NCBI RefSeq assembly: GCF_030815255.1
Contig: NZ_JAUSWN010000016.1
Span: 1 to 64,000 of the forward strand
Direction of reading: 5' to 3'
DNA length: 64,000 nt
From: Hathewaya limosa
Lineage (GTDB): Bacteria > Bacillota > Clostridia > Clostridiales > Clostridiaceae
Part shown: positions 1 to 8,827 of the stretch, in pieces
How the letters are laid out: every line of letters starts with the position of its first letter
Numbering within the stretch: position 1 is the stretch's first letter
Position numbers and translations under genes: made by a program
Notes under the pieces: generated by a model
The model's input: only the letters and a program-made list of their open reading frames with translations
Database searches by the model: none
What the model was told of the DNA's origin: nothing

Positions 1-150
1 AGATTTCGTAGATATCTAAGTAAAGGTAAAAGAAATGTTTTGGCTGAAAGTATGCTATTAGCAATGGCACATAACATAAATAAGCTACATAATAAAATTC
101 AGGCAGATAGAACTGGAACACACCTTTTTTCACTTAAAAAAAGTGCCTAA
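1..150 (+). mobile_element. IS1182-like transposase, C-terminal fragment
   Basis: The first 50 codons are open from the window edge to a TAA. They read as the extreme C-terminus of an IS1182/IS4-superfamily transposase: a basic stretch RFRRYLSKGKRNVL, then LLAMAHNINKLHNKIQ and GTHLF, which is the usual ending of these enzymes in clostridia. The start lies outside the window, so whether the element is intact cannot be judged. A short inverted repeat (AAGCCTT/AAGGCTT, about 190-211) and an AGTGCGACATTTTT string follow and may be the element's end. Confidence 0.7.
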
Positions 151-272
151 TTTTAAAATATTAAAATTCTACAAGTCAAAAAAGCCTTAATACCAAAGGC
201 TTATTAAAGTGCGACATTTTTAAATTATTAAGCTTATAGGCGGTGAACTATCATTAAATTTTCTATAAAACA

Positions 273-321
273 CAAAAAAACGCTGCCGCGTTAGTATAAA
301 TTTTTATGCTAATGCGACAGC
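273..321 (-). terminator. Intrinsic terminator of the symporter/grd operon
   Basis: Arms at 282-294 and 309-321 pair almost perfectly (GCTGTCGCATTAG against CTAACGCGGCAGC). On the minus strand the stem is followed by a run of seven T. It lies about 120 bases after the symporter stop codon and is the obvious end of the transcript. Confidence 0.85.
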
Positions 322-442
322 CCCCCTTTTAGTAATCAATATATAAAAAGTTATTTTAACTTTATTATACTTAATTTAATATCTTATATTTTTATGTTAT
401 ATTAAGATACTTTCTGTAAATTTTGATAATTTTCTGATTTTT

Positions 443-1780
443 TTACATTAAACCTGTTATAAATATAATAATTATTGAAACTGGAATAATAAATGTAACA
501 AGTGGTTTCCACCAATTAAATACTTTTATTTTAGTGGCACCTATATTAGTATCTTCTTGATACCTTTTAAACTTCCATACAAATAAAGTATATAAAGATA
601 AAATTAAGGCTCCTAAAGGCATCAGAATATTTCCAGAAAGAAAATCTGCAAAATCAAAAATATTTTTTCCTGCAATACTAATATGTGACCATGCTCCTTG
701 TGCCATTATAGTAGGAAATCCCACTATAAATATTATTATTAAACATAGCCATACTGATTTTTTTCGTTCTAAGTGAAATAACTCACTAACAATCATTACT
801 ATAGGTTCTAAATATCCTATTACTGAAGAAATTGCTGCAAATAATACTAAAAGGAAAAATAATGCACCGAAAAAATTGCCTCCTGGCATATTAGAAAATA
901 AATTGGACATGGTTACAAATAATGTACTAGATCCTCCATTAGGTTTTAAACCTAATGCAGATATGGCCGGAAATATAACTACACCTGATACTAATGCTGT
1001 TATTGTGACAGTAAAAACTATTATTGAGGCATCAGTTGGAATATCGCTATCCTTTTTAAGATAACTTCCATATATAAATGCACCTCCACTTGCTATACCC
1101 ACTGCAAAAAAACATTGTCCTAATGCAGCTAATAATACTTCACCATTAATTTTTGAAAAATCTACTTTAAGATACCATTTTAATCCTTCCATGGCTCCTG
1201 GTAAAGTTACTGATCTTATAGCAAGTACTATTAATATAATAAATAATGCAGGCATCATGATTTTACATGCCTTTTCTATACCTTTTTCTAATCCCCTAGA
1301 TGATATAATACCAACAACTATCATACATATCACTGTATAAATACATACTATAGGTGTATTAGCTGTAAAATCACTAAATGCTTTTGCATAAACCGTTGAA
1401 GGTAACCCTTTAAAGTGACCTGTAAGCATCTTAATTAAATATGCCAATGTCCATCCTGTTATTTGAACATAATAACATAATATAACAAAGGCAGATAAAG
1501 CTCCAAGCCATCCAAATGCTACCCAAGGACTCCCTTTTTTAGTTAAAGACCTCATACCTTCCACTGCATTTAATTGAGTTTTTCTTCCTAAACTCATTTC
1601 CATAGTAAATAATGGTATACCAATTAATATACAAATTATTATATATACGAATACAAATGCACCTCCACCATGTACACTTGCTAAATACGGAAATCTCCAT
1701 ATGCTTCCTAAACCCACTGAAAATCCTACTGCCGACATGATAAATCCAAATCTACTTCCCCAGCTCTCTCTTTTTTCCAT
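443..1780 (-). CDS. Neurotransmitter:sodium symporter (NSS/SNF family)
   Basis: Predicted Na+-coupled amino-acid or amine importer in the membrane, with LeuT-type fold. The N-terminus carries the family signature (SRFGFIMSAVGFSVGLGSIW, then RFPYLA), and the roughly 445-residue length and 11-12 hydrophobic segments match bacterial NSS proteins. An upstream in-frame ATG (1786) is too close to the AGGAGG; the ATG at 1780 has proper spacing. The gene is last in the operon with the reductase subunits, so it probably imports the reductase substrate (glycine, sarcosine or betaine-like; inferred). A small hairpin (1842-1859) separates it from the selenoprotein gene. Confidence 0.85.
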   Translation of the reverse strand: MEKRESWGSRFGFIMSAVGFSVGLGSIWRFPYLASVHGGGAFVFVYIIICILIGIPLFTMEMSLGRKTQLNAVEGMRSLTKKGSPWVAFGWLGALSAFVILCYYVQITGWTLAYLIKMLTGHFKGLPSTVYAKAFSDFTANTPIVCIYTVICMIVVGIISSRGLEKGIEKACKIMMPALFIILIVLAIRSVTLPGAMEGLKWYLKVDFSKINGEVLLAALGQCFFAVGIASGGAFIYGSYLKKDSDIPTDASIIVFTVTITALVSGVVIFPAISALGLKPNGGSSTLFVTMSNLFSNMPGGNFFGALFFLLVLFAAISSVIGYLEPIVMIVSELFHLERKKSVWLCLIIIFIVGFPTIMAQGAWSHISIAGKNIFDFADFLSGNILMPLGALILSLYTLFVWKFKRYQEDTNIGATKIKVFNWWKPLVTFIIPVSIIIIFITGLM

Positions 1781-1841
1781 AATCATATCCTCCTATAAAA
1801 TACTTAAATTAGAAAGAGATGCAAAATGTTATTTAAATTAA

Positions 1842-1859
1842 GCTCTCTTAATAAGAGAG
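1842..1859 (-). terminator. Weak hairpin between selenoprotein and symporter genes
   Basis: GCTCTCTT and AGAGAGC form a short stem with a tiny loop and no convincing U-run on the minus strand. It may be a partial attenuator or an mRNA-processing stem rather than a full terminator. Confidence 0.4.
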
Positions 1860-1892
1860 CCTAATTCAATATCTAAAAATCTATAAACATTT

Positions 1893-3200
1893 TTACTCAA
1901 ATTGAGTTATACCGGAAACTTCAGTACTTAAAGCATCTATAGCTTTTTTTACAAGTATGTGTTTTAAAGATTTTTCATCTTTACTTGAAAGTTTTGGATT
2001 TCCTACTGGATGTGGAATTGCAACAGTTGGAACTATTCTATTAGCACCTACTGATTGAGAAATTGTAGTAATTGTAGCCATATGAACAATTGGTATACCA
2101 TATCTTTCTATTTCCTTTAACATTGTTGCACCGCAACGTGTACAAGTTCCTCAAGTAGACGTAAGTATAACTCCATCTACACCAGCTTCTTTTAATAAAG
2201 CACCTATTTCTTTTCCAAACTTAACTGAATTGCCAACTGATGTACCTGTTCCTGTTGTTGTATAAAAATATTCATGAACCTTTCCTATATATCCTTCTTT
2301 TTCAAGTTCTTTTAAAGCATCAAGAGGTGCTACCCTATCTGGATCTTCGTTAGCATATACAGGATCATACCCTCCATGAATAGTACAATATTCTTTTCCA
2401 AGACTATCCTTTCCTTCTATATTATATTTTCCCCATTTTTGTGCACTAGCAGATTGTATTCTATCTGGATTACCTACTGGTACAATTCCACCACTTGTAA
2501 CCAATGCTATAGTTGCCTTACTCATATTTTTAATAGCAGGTGCTGGATCAACCTGGTCAAAAATAGGCATTGGAAGTTCTGTTTTAAATTCTTCATTTTT
2601 TAAACGTGCTAATAGCATATCTACTGCTCTCTCAGAACCTCTCTTTTCTACTATTATAGTTTTTCTTTTGCCTTGAGGTATATATCCCTCTTCCTCTGGG
2701 AATCCCAATTCTTGTTTATTAACAATTTTCTTTGCTAACTTCGCCATAATAGGTAATGCCTTACGCATCCCTGCTGCTGAATCTGTTACATTAGCAACTA
2801 TAACTTTATCTTTACAAGTATCTAGCCCTGGATTTTCAATGTACATTCCTGTTATAGCTGGAATATTAAGTTCCTCTACGATAAATTTAGCTATTTCTCC
2901 ACATGCCATACCATATCTTCCAGCATTAAAAGCAGGTCCTGTAACTACTATATCTGGAGCTATCTCCTGCACCTTATTTCCAATAATCTTTAATGCTTCT
3001 TCTCTATTTTCATTAAAATAGTTATCTCCACAAATTATAGTACCAATTACCTCACCCTCATCTTTAATAAGCTGGCTAAATCCAAGTGCTGGTCCTATTT
3101 TATCTTCTACAAATTCTGGTTTCATTCCAGCTTTATCTTCTCCACCTACTTGTCCAAAAAACTGATTTACATAATATAAAACCTTAAATTTTTTTCCCAT
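1893..3200 (-). CDS. Glycine/sarcosine/betaine reductase component B, selenoprotein subunit (GrdB/GrdF/GrdH type)
   Basis: Substrate-specific selenoprotein of the clostridial reductase that converts glycine, sarcosine or betaine to a Se-carboxymethyl-GrdA intermediate. The reading frame meets a TGA at 2151-2153 but continues without a break as G-T-C-T-R-C-G-A-T-M and then the conserved GrdB tail (GIPIVHMATITTISQSVGAN). This is the UxxCxxC redox site of the family, so the TGA is read as selenocysteine. Total length is about 435 residues, normal for the family. The TTG at 3218 is not the start: the ATG at 3200 has GGGAGG at the right distance. Glycine, sarcosine and betaine versions cannot be told apart here. 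Confidence 0.9.
2120..2153 (-). promoter_or_regulatory. Selenocysteine UGA codon with bSECIS-like hairpin
   Basis: Immediately after the in-frame UGA (2151-2153), GTTGC-GGU-GCAAC forms a five-pair stem with a three-base loop. An outer ACA/UGU helix lies across a small internal loop. The G-containing apical loop is about 18 bases past the UGA, within the distance typical for bacterial SECIS elements bound by SelB. Confidence 0.75.
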
Positions 3201-3224
3201 TATAATTCCTCCCTTCAATACTCC

Positions 3225-4511
3225 TTAATATAATCTTGATGTGCAATTATGGTATCCAATTTCTGAGGTAGCTCCAATAACAGCATTTAATTCACACATA
3301 AGTGTTCCATCCTCTAATAGGGCTCCATCCCATCCACCTGCTAAAGTAGCTATAGCCTTATCGCTTCCTAAAACTTTATCTGCTGGAGGTAATGTAACTA
3401 CATGGCTTACATTTCCTCCTGAAACAACAGCAACAGCTTCTTTAGTTGTATCTGCTAAAGATTGAGACATTCCATCTCTACCTGAACATTCATCTGTAAT
3501 TAAAACTGTTTTTATACCTGATTTCTCCAATCTCTTACATATCATTAATAAATCTGAATCTGGATTTCCATATCCCTCTTCTGAAACAATAACACCATCA
3601 GCGCCAATCATTTTACATAACTTAGCTGTATAATCACAAGTTCTGAACTTTCCTTGTAAAGTTGTTACCTCAGGATCTAAAATTACTCCTAAAAAGTTCA
3701 ATTCTTTTCCATGCTTTTCATACAAATCTAAAATAACTGAATTATTTTGATGTTGATAAGTTGTTATCTTGTCACATGCAGCCACACAGTTTCCACTAAT
3801 TACAGCTCCATCTAATTCTTCATTAGGATGTAATAATGTTGGTAAAATTTGTTGGCTATTGACTCCATATATATATCCATCATGTAATAATCCTTGTGAA
3901 ATCATCATCTCTACATATAAAACCTTAGGCAGATTAGTATATTTTTTATTTTCTTCAACCATACTTTCTATTTCATAAGTCTTAATTTCATCAGGTTTAA
4001 TATCTTTTCCAGCCTGTCCAATTATTTCAGCAGCTTTAAGTCCTACCATTCTAACAGTAGCTTCATGTGTATGAGGATCTAATCCGCTAACAGGAGTTAT
4101 ATCAACTACTAAATTACATGTTTTAGAAAAAGGTGTCCATTTAGCTCCCTCTCCCCACATATCGATTACCCCTTCTTGGAATCCTACAATATCTCCTATT
4201 GTAACAACAGCTGCACCATATAAGATATTAACTTTTCCTTCTCCTAACTGTGCCATTTTTGTTGAAGCACCTGGAAATCCGTTTCCATCTCCTTCAATTT
4301 TTACTCTTGGTTCAATAACATCTTTTACAGGAATAATTCTTACTTTTTCACCTGGTCTTGCAATATCAATCTTTATTTCCTTAACTCTTTGATCTTCCTT
4401 AAGTTTTGAAATAAGTTCCCCTTTATTTACAAATAAAACTCCATTTTTCACTATGGTACTTTCGCCAAATTGAATATCTTTAATATTAATTCTTCTATGT
4501 TCTAATTTCAA
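3225..4511 (-). CDS. Reductase component B proprotein (GrdE/GrdG/GrdI type)
   Basis: Precursor of the pyruvoyl-containing subunit pair of a glycine/sarcosine/betaine reductase. The cleavage site is visible as GNCVAACDK, with Asn241-Cys242; in this family cleavage turns the Cys into a pyruvoyl group that binds the substrate amine. Length (428 residues) is typical. Translation starts at a TTG behind GGAGG with a 7-base spacer; the following MKLEHRRINIKDIQFGE aligns with family N-termini. It lies 24 bases upstream of the selenoprotein start and 19 bases after grdX. The shared subunits GrdA, GrdC and GrdD are not in this window. Confidence 0.9.
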   Translation of the reverse strand: MKLEHRRINIKDIQFGESTIVKNGVLFVNKGELISKLKEDQRVKEIKIDIARPGEKVRIIPVKDVIEPRVKIEGDGNGFPGASTKMAQLGEGKVNILYGAAVVTIGDIVGFQEGVIDMWGEGAKWTPFSKTCNLVVDITPVSGLDPHTHEATVRMVGLKAAEIIGQAGKDIKPDEIKTYEIESMVEENKKYTNLPKVLYVEMMISQGLLHDGYIYGVNSQQILPTLLHPNEELDGAVISGNCVAACDKITTYQHQNNSVILDLYEKHGKELNFLGVILDPEVTTLQGKFRTCDYTAKLCKMIGADGVIVSEEGYGNPDSDLLMICKRLEKSGIKTVLITDECSGRDGMSQSLADTTKEAVAVVSGGNVSHVVTLPPADKVLGSDKAIATLAGGWDGALLEDGTLMCELNAVIGATSEIGYHNCTSRLY

Positions 4512-4530
4512 AATAACACCTCCTAAAAAT

Positions 4531-4905
4531 TTAAGAAATCATAATATTTTCTAATTCACTAAATGCTGCTTCTAGTAAAGTCAAATCAATTAATGAATAA
4601 TCATCAGCATTTTTTAAGTCCTCTTTTCTTAATTTCATATGTTCTTTATATTTATCAATACTACCTTCTATAATCTCCACATGTGTAGTATTTAATCTTT
4701 GGTTTTTTTCACCTATGATTATTGAACGATATGGTGAAAACATTATTCTTAGACTGGCACCTAATGGATGAGTAATTAATTCAAATTTTTCATAAACTAA
4801 ATTTCTCACTTTAATTAATACCTCTTCCATTGTTCCTTCCACAAAACATACATTATTAAATTTTCTTTTAACCAATGGATTATTAGTTATAATTAAACAC
4901 CCCAA
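4531..4905 (-). CDS. grdX: GrdX family protein
   Basis: Small protein (124 residues) of unknown biochemical role that is habitually encoded at the head of glycine/betaine reductase operons. Recognised by the opening IITNNPLV, the THPLGASLR segment and the PYRSIIIGE motif. It starts with TTG preceded by AAGGGGGAAAAG. It is the first gene of the transcript that continues into the component B genes and the symporter. Confidence 0.8.
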   Translation of the reverse strand: MGCLIITNNPLVKRKFNNVCFVEGTMEEVLIKVRNLVYEKFELITHPLGASLRIMFSPYRSIIIGEKNQRLNTTHVEIIEGSIDKYKEHMKLRKEDLKNADDYSLIDLTLLEAAFSELENIMIS

Positions 4906-4956
4906 CTCTTTTCCCCCTTTAAGTTGAATTTTAATAAAATTTTATATGTTTATTTG

Positions 4957-4993
4957 TTGTATACAAGATGTATTTCTATCTTGTTGTATATAT
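4957..4993 (-). promoter_or_regulatory. Candidate GntR operator in the grdX promoter region
   Basis: A perfect palindrome TTGTATACAA (4957-4966) lies about 50 bases before the grdX start, and a related imperfect copy (TTGTATATAT, 4984-4993) follows. The TGTATACA core resembles operators of the FadR branch of GntR regulators, and a gene for such a regulator lies just upstream (5160-5798). Assignment is by position and symmetry only. Confidence 0.5.
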
Positions 4994-5085
4994 ATGTTCT
5001 ATGTATACTTCAATATTCCTTCTAAAATTTTAATATTTTTCTTAATATTTTTAATTTTATGTTATTATTATCTTTTTAACGACAA

Positions 5086-5137
5086 AAAACCTTGAATTAT
5101 TCTAATAAAATTTTACATTAAAATAATTCAAGGTTTT
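5086..5137 (-). terminator. Terminator of the GntR gene
   Basis: Long stem AAACCTTGAATTATT paired with AATAATTCAAGGTTT, followed on the minus strand by TTTTTT. It separates the regulator gene from the grd promoter. Confidence 0.85.
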
Positions 5138-5159
5138 ATTTTATTACTGTATTTAGTTT

Positions 5160-5798
5160 TTAAAGCATTTCTTTTTTTATTTTTTCAACAAAGGCATCTA
5201 TATGTTCTCTTGCATATTTTTCCGCCTTTTCTTTACTTCTTTCTTTTATTGCACATAAGATTTTTCCAAGTGTTTCTGTAAACAATTCCATTGAATCTAT
5301 ATATTGCTCTGAATAATGCCATAATCTTTCAGTATGAATATGTAAATTAAGAAGAAGCTCTTCAAGACATTGATTTCCACTACTATTTAATACTATATCA
5401 TGAAATTTTTCATCTTCTAAAATAGCCTTCTGGTAATCTTCCTTTATATTATATTGATTCAACTTATTCATTATTTCTTCAAGTTCACCTATTTTTTTTT
5501 CATCAATTCTTTCTACACATAATTTTGTTGCAAAAGGTTCTACTTCCCTTGTAACTTCAAAAACTGACTTCATATATTTAAAATCAATATATGTAACTTG
5601 AGCCCCGAACCTTGGAATAATATTTAATAATCTATCGCTATTTAACTTCTGAAATATTTCTCTTATTGGTGTTCTACTTATATCAAACTCATTAGCAATA
5701 TCAACTTCATTAAGAACTACACCTGGAGTATATTCAAGCTGAATAATTCTATTTTTTAAAATATTATAAATTTCATCTGTTGCAAGTTTTTTCCCCAT
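5160..5798 (-). CDS. GntR/FadR-family transcriptional regulator (FCD domain)
   Basis: DNA-binding regulator of 212 residues. The N-terminal winged helix includes LNEVDIANEFDISRTPIREI (about residues 29-48), the GntR signature. The rest is a helical FCD ligand-binding domain with spaced Asp/His residues (for example EDEKFHDIV). A GGAGGG ribosome site precedes the ATG. It sits directly upstream of, and separately terminated from, the reductase operon, so it is the likely local regulator, perhaps sensing the amine substrate (inference). Confidence 0.85.
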   Translation of the reverse strand: MGKKLATDEIYNILKNRIIQLEYTPGVVLNEVDIANEFDISRTPIREIFQKLNSDRLLNIIPRFGAQVTYIDFKYMKSVFEVTREVEPFATKLCVERIDEKKIGELEEIMNKLNQYNIKEDYQKAILEDEKFHDIVLNSSGNQCLEELLLNLHIHTERLWHYSEQYIDSMELFTETLGKILCAIKERSKEKAEKYAREHIDAFVEKIKKEML

Positions 5799-5930
5799 TG
5801 CATAACCCTCCTAAAAATAACCACAACTTTTTAAGCTAATTTAAATATTTGTTTTTTATATTGCTTAGTATTCTCAAATATTAATTATACACTATAACTA
5901 TAAAAAGTGTTACTAGCTTGATATTATTCT

Positions 5931-7016
5931 TTATATAATTCTATCTTCTGTTTCTTTATTAAAAATATAAACTTTATTAGGTTTAAAATATACCTTTAGT
6001 TCATCTCCTATTTTTAATGAATTTATATCATTAATTTTTAATACTATTTCTCCTTGAGAAGTAGATAAATAAATTATAGCCTCTGCCCCTAAATATTCTA
6101 TAACTTCTATTTTACCTTTTATCCCTGTGCAATTTTCTTGTTCTTCTAAGGTTACATTTTCAGGACGAATCCCTAAAATAAATTCTCTACAATCTTGTAA
6201 TTGTTTATCTTCTTTTTTAGATAACTTTATGTTTAATTCTTTATTTTCTATAATAATACTATCTTGTTCGTTTTTTAAATTACAATGTATAAAATTCATT
6301 TGGGGAGATCCTATAAAACCTGCAACAAACATATTTTGCGGGTTTTCATATATATTTTGTGGAGTATCTATTTGCTTAATGACACCATTATTCATAACTA
6401 CAATTCTAGTACCCATAGTCATAGCTTCTGTTTGATCATGAGTTACATATATAAAAGTATTATTTAATAACTTATGCAATTTAATTATTTCTGAACGAGT
6501 TTGCACTCTTAACTTAGCATCTAAATTAGACAGTGGTTCATCCATTAAGAATACCTTTGGGGATCTTACCATAGCTCTTCCTAATGCAACCCTTTGTCTT
6601 TGTCCTCCTGATAATTGTGCAGGCTTTCTCTTTAATAAATCTTCAATGCCTAAAATTTTGGCTACTTCATTTACTTTTTTATTAATTTCAGTTTTATCTA
6701 CTTTTCTTAATTTAAGAGCAAAAGTCATATTTTCATATACTGTCATATGTGGATAAAGAGCATAATTTTGAAATACCATTGCTATATCTCTATCCTTTGG
6801 TTCCATATTAGTAACATTTTCTTCCCCTATAATAATTTCTCCTGAAGAAACTTCTTCAAGACCAGCTATCATTCTTAAAGTAGTTGATTTTCCACAGCCT
6901 GATGGTCCAACTAATACTATAAATTCTTTATCTTGGATATCTATATTAACATCTTTAACTGCATGAAATCCATTATCATAAATCTTATTTAAATTCTTTA
7001 TTTGTATTTTAGACAT
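5931..7016 (-). CDS. Sugar ABC transporter ATPase (MsmK/UgpC type)
   Basis: Energising ATPase of a carbohydrate importer. Walker A GPSGCGKST at residues 37-45, Q-loop (VFQNYALYPHM), ABC signature LSGGQRQRVALGRAM, Walker B VFLMDEPLSNLDA, H-loop THDQTEAM, then a C-terminal TOBE/MOI regulatory domain. Its 361 residues are the usual length. It is the last gene of the operon, preceded by AGGAGG. Having its own ATPase suggests the system does not rely on a shared MsmK. Confidence 0.93.
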   Translation of the reverse strand: MSKIQIKNLNKIYDNGFHAVKDVNIDIQDKEFIVLVGPSGCGKSTTLRMIAGLEEVSSGEIIIGEENVTNMEPKDRDIAMVFQNYALYPHMTVYENMTFALKLRKVDKTEINKKVNEVAKILGIEDLLKRKPAQLSGGQRQRVALGRAMVRSPKVFLMDEPLSNLDAKLRVQTRSEIIKLHKLLNNTFIYVTHDQTEAMTMGTRIVVMNNGVIKQIDTPQNIYENPQNMFVAGFIGSPQMNFIHCNLKNEQDSIIIENKELNIKLSKKEDKQLQDCREFILGIRPENVTLEEQENCTGIKGKIEVIEYLGAEAIIYLSTSQGEIVLKINDINSLKIGDELKVYFKPNKVYIFNKETEDRII

Positions 7017-7050
7017 TACATTATTATCCTCCTATAATCTATAGAATCTT

Positions 7051-8793
7051 TTATTTTTCATCTAATAAATTAAGTAATTTTATCTTAACTTCTCTATATT
7101 TTTTATAATCTAATGAATAATTCATTTCTATATCTTTAAAAGATTTCACATAAATCTTCTCTTTCCTTCCTAGAACATTCTCCATTAAATCTTCTATATG
7201 ATCTCTTCCAATCTTTTTTTCTAACATAGTAAATAATTCAAAATCCTGTATTCCAAATCTCATATTTTCTAAACGTATGGATCTAATTGGTTTTAAGTCT
7301 TTTCCTGGATATACAAAGAACATATCTCCAGCCTTCCAAGTTGGAAACTTATAGGTTGTTTCCTCCCAAGGATTAGTTGTCCATAAATTATAGTCCCATC
7401 TTAAGAAACCATCTAATCCAAAATAATATGTTATCCACGGTATTATTCTACCTTCTAAATAAGGTGAACTAATAAAGTTATTTGGTTTTTCTGGGAAACA
7501 ACAAACAAACCAAGTTAAAGCACCATTTTTCTCATTTACAGATTTTTTAATATCCTTTATCTTTGTAAAATTCTCTATTGTAAGTTTTAAATTTATAGAT
7601 AATTGATCTAAAGAATCCTTATAACAATCTAAGAAATTTTGATCATGACTTGCTACTTTATATTTTATCCTATATCCCTCTATACAAGAATTTAAAAAAT
7701 CTATACATTCTCTTGATACTTCTGGATTATTAGGTTCGTCTGCAATTATATATACTTTATCCCATAAGTTCATCTTTACTAAATGATCAAATAATTGGTT
7801 CAAATATGAATGCAAATCCTTTGTATCTTTTATATATTTAAATGTTTGGCTTTTTTCATCATAATAATTTAATCTTATAGGATCTTTATATTCTTCTAAC
7901 GGATTTCCAAATGTTCTAGCCTCCCAATTTCCTAAAAGTCCAAAAAGATTTATTTCTCTATTAATACCACATTCCATAGCTATCTTTATATATCTATCTA
8001 AATTTTTAAAATCACATTTTATCTTCCCATTAACATCTTTTGAAATTCCTATAATATTATTTTCAAATAAATTAGATACATTTTTATAAACTTTATAACA
8101 TCCTTGTCCTGCCCATGAAAAATCTGATACTATAAGTGTCATAACTTTTTCACCCATAGATGCTAATTCTTCTAAATAATTTTTTATAATTTCAAAATGT
8201 TCATTACTCCATAAAGGAACATTATAATATCTAGATAAACAAGTTGGATGTTGCCATAAATCCAAATAAAATTGTGATTCATTTAAATTATTTAATATTA
8301 TATCCTTAACTTTTACTTCAGTTGCAATAGTTGCAATTTTCTCTTCATCTTCATATTCTTTAGTTAAATACATATCTATGTAAACTTTAAAATTTTCTTT
8401 ATTATAGTCCTTAGGAATATTTCCTTCTATCCATAACATTTGAGGAATATATTGCTCTACTAACATAGATTTTTCTCTAAGTATGGGATCACTAACTAGT
8501 GCTCCTGTATCATCTTTAACATATCCTAAAAAACTTATATTAAAATTTTTTTCTATCTTTTCATCTATCCTTAACTGCAATCTTACCTTGTTTATGAGAC
8601 CCTTCCAACTTATATTGTTCATGTTATCTAAAGAACATGTAAACTCTTCATCGCCTTCAATCATTAATTGAAAAGCAAATTTTTCATTTTTTACAACAGT
8701 TAATTCTAATTCTTCTTCCCATTGATTTTCTTCTACAATTGCATATTTATAATGTTTGAAACTACTATCTTTCAATGTATACTTTAAATTCAT
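7051..8793 (-). CDS. GH123/DUF4091-like glycoside hydrolase, cytoplasmic
   Basis: Putative exo-glycosidase of 580 residues. The second half has the DUF4091/GH123 pattern: YIIADEPN with Asp352-Glu353 placed like the catalytic Asp-Glu pair of GH123 N-acetyl-beta-galactosaminidases, then FLRWDYNLWTTNPWEET, a PTWKAGDMFFVYPG segment and RLENMRFGIQDFE. An N-terminal beta-sandwich-like part precedes it. There is no signal peptide, so it probably acts on an imported oligosaccharide. The GalNAc-type specificity is inferred from the family only. Confidence 0.75.
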   Translation of the reverse strand: MNLKYTLKDSSFKHYKYAIVEENQWEEELELTVVKNEKFAFQLMIEGDEEFTCSLDNMNNISWKGLINKVRLQLRIDEKIEKNFNISFLGYVKDDTGALVSDPILREKSMLVEQYIPQMLWIEGNIPKDYNKENFKVYIDMYLTKEYEDEEKIATIATEVKVKDIILNNLNESQFYLDLWQHPTCLSRYYNVPLWSNEHFEIIKNYLEELASMGEKVMTLIVSDFSWAGQGCYKVYKNVSNLFENNIIGISKDVNGKIKCDFKNLDRYIKIAMECGINREINLFGLLGNWEARTFGNPLEEYKDPIRLNYYDEKSQTFKYIKDTKDLHSYLNQLFDHLVKMNLWDKVYIIADEPNNPEVSRECIDFLNSCIEGYRIKYKVASHDQNFLDCYKDSLDQLSINLKLTIENFTKIKDIKKSVNEKNGALTWFVCCFPEKPNNFISSPYLEGRIIPWITYYFGLDGFLRWDYNLWTTNPWEETTYKFPTWKAGDMFFVYPGKDLKPIRSIRLENMRFGIQDFELFTMLEKKIGRDHIEDLMENVLGRKEKIYVKSFKDIEMNYSLDYKKYREVKIKLLNLLDEK

Positions 8794-8827
8794 ATAAAAT
8801 TCCTCCTAAATTAATATATCCCCATTA

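Noticed and set aside
1893..3200. Frameshift or nonsense-mutation pseudogene
   Set aside because: The frame is unchanged across the UGA, the UxxCxxC motif is complete and a hairpin follows, so selenocysteine decoding explains it.
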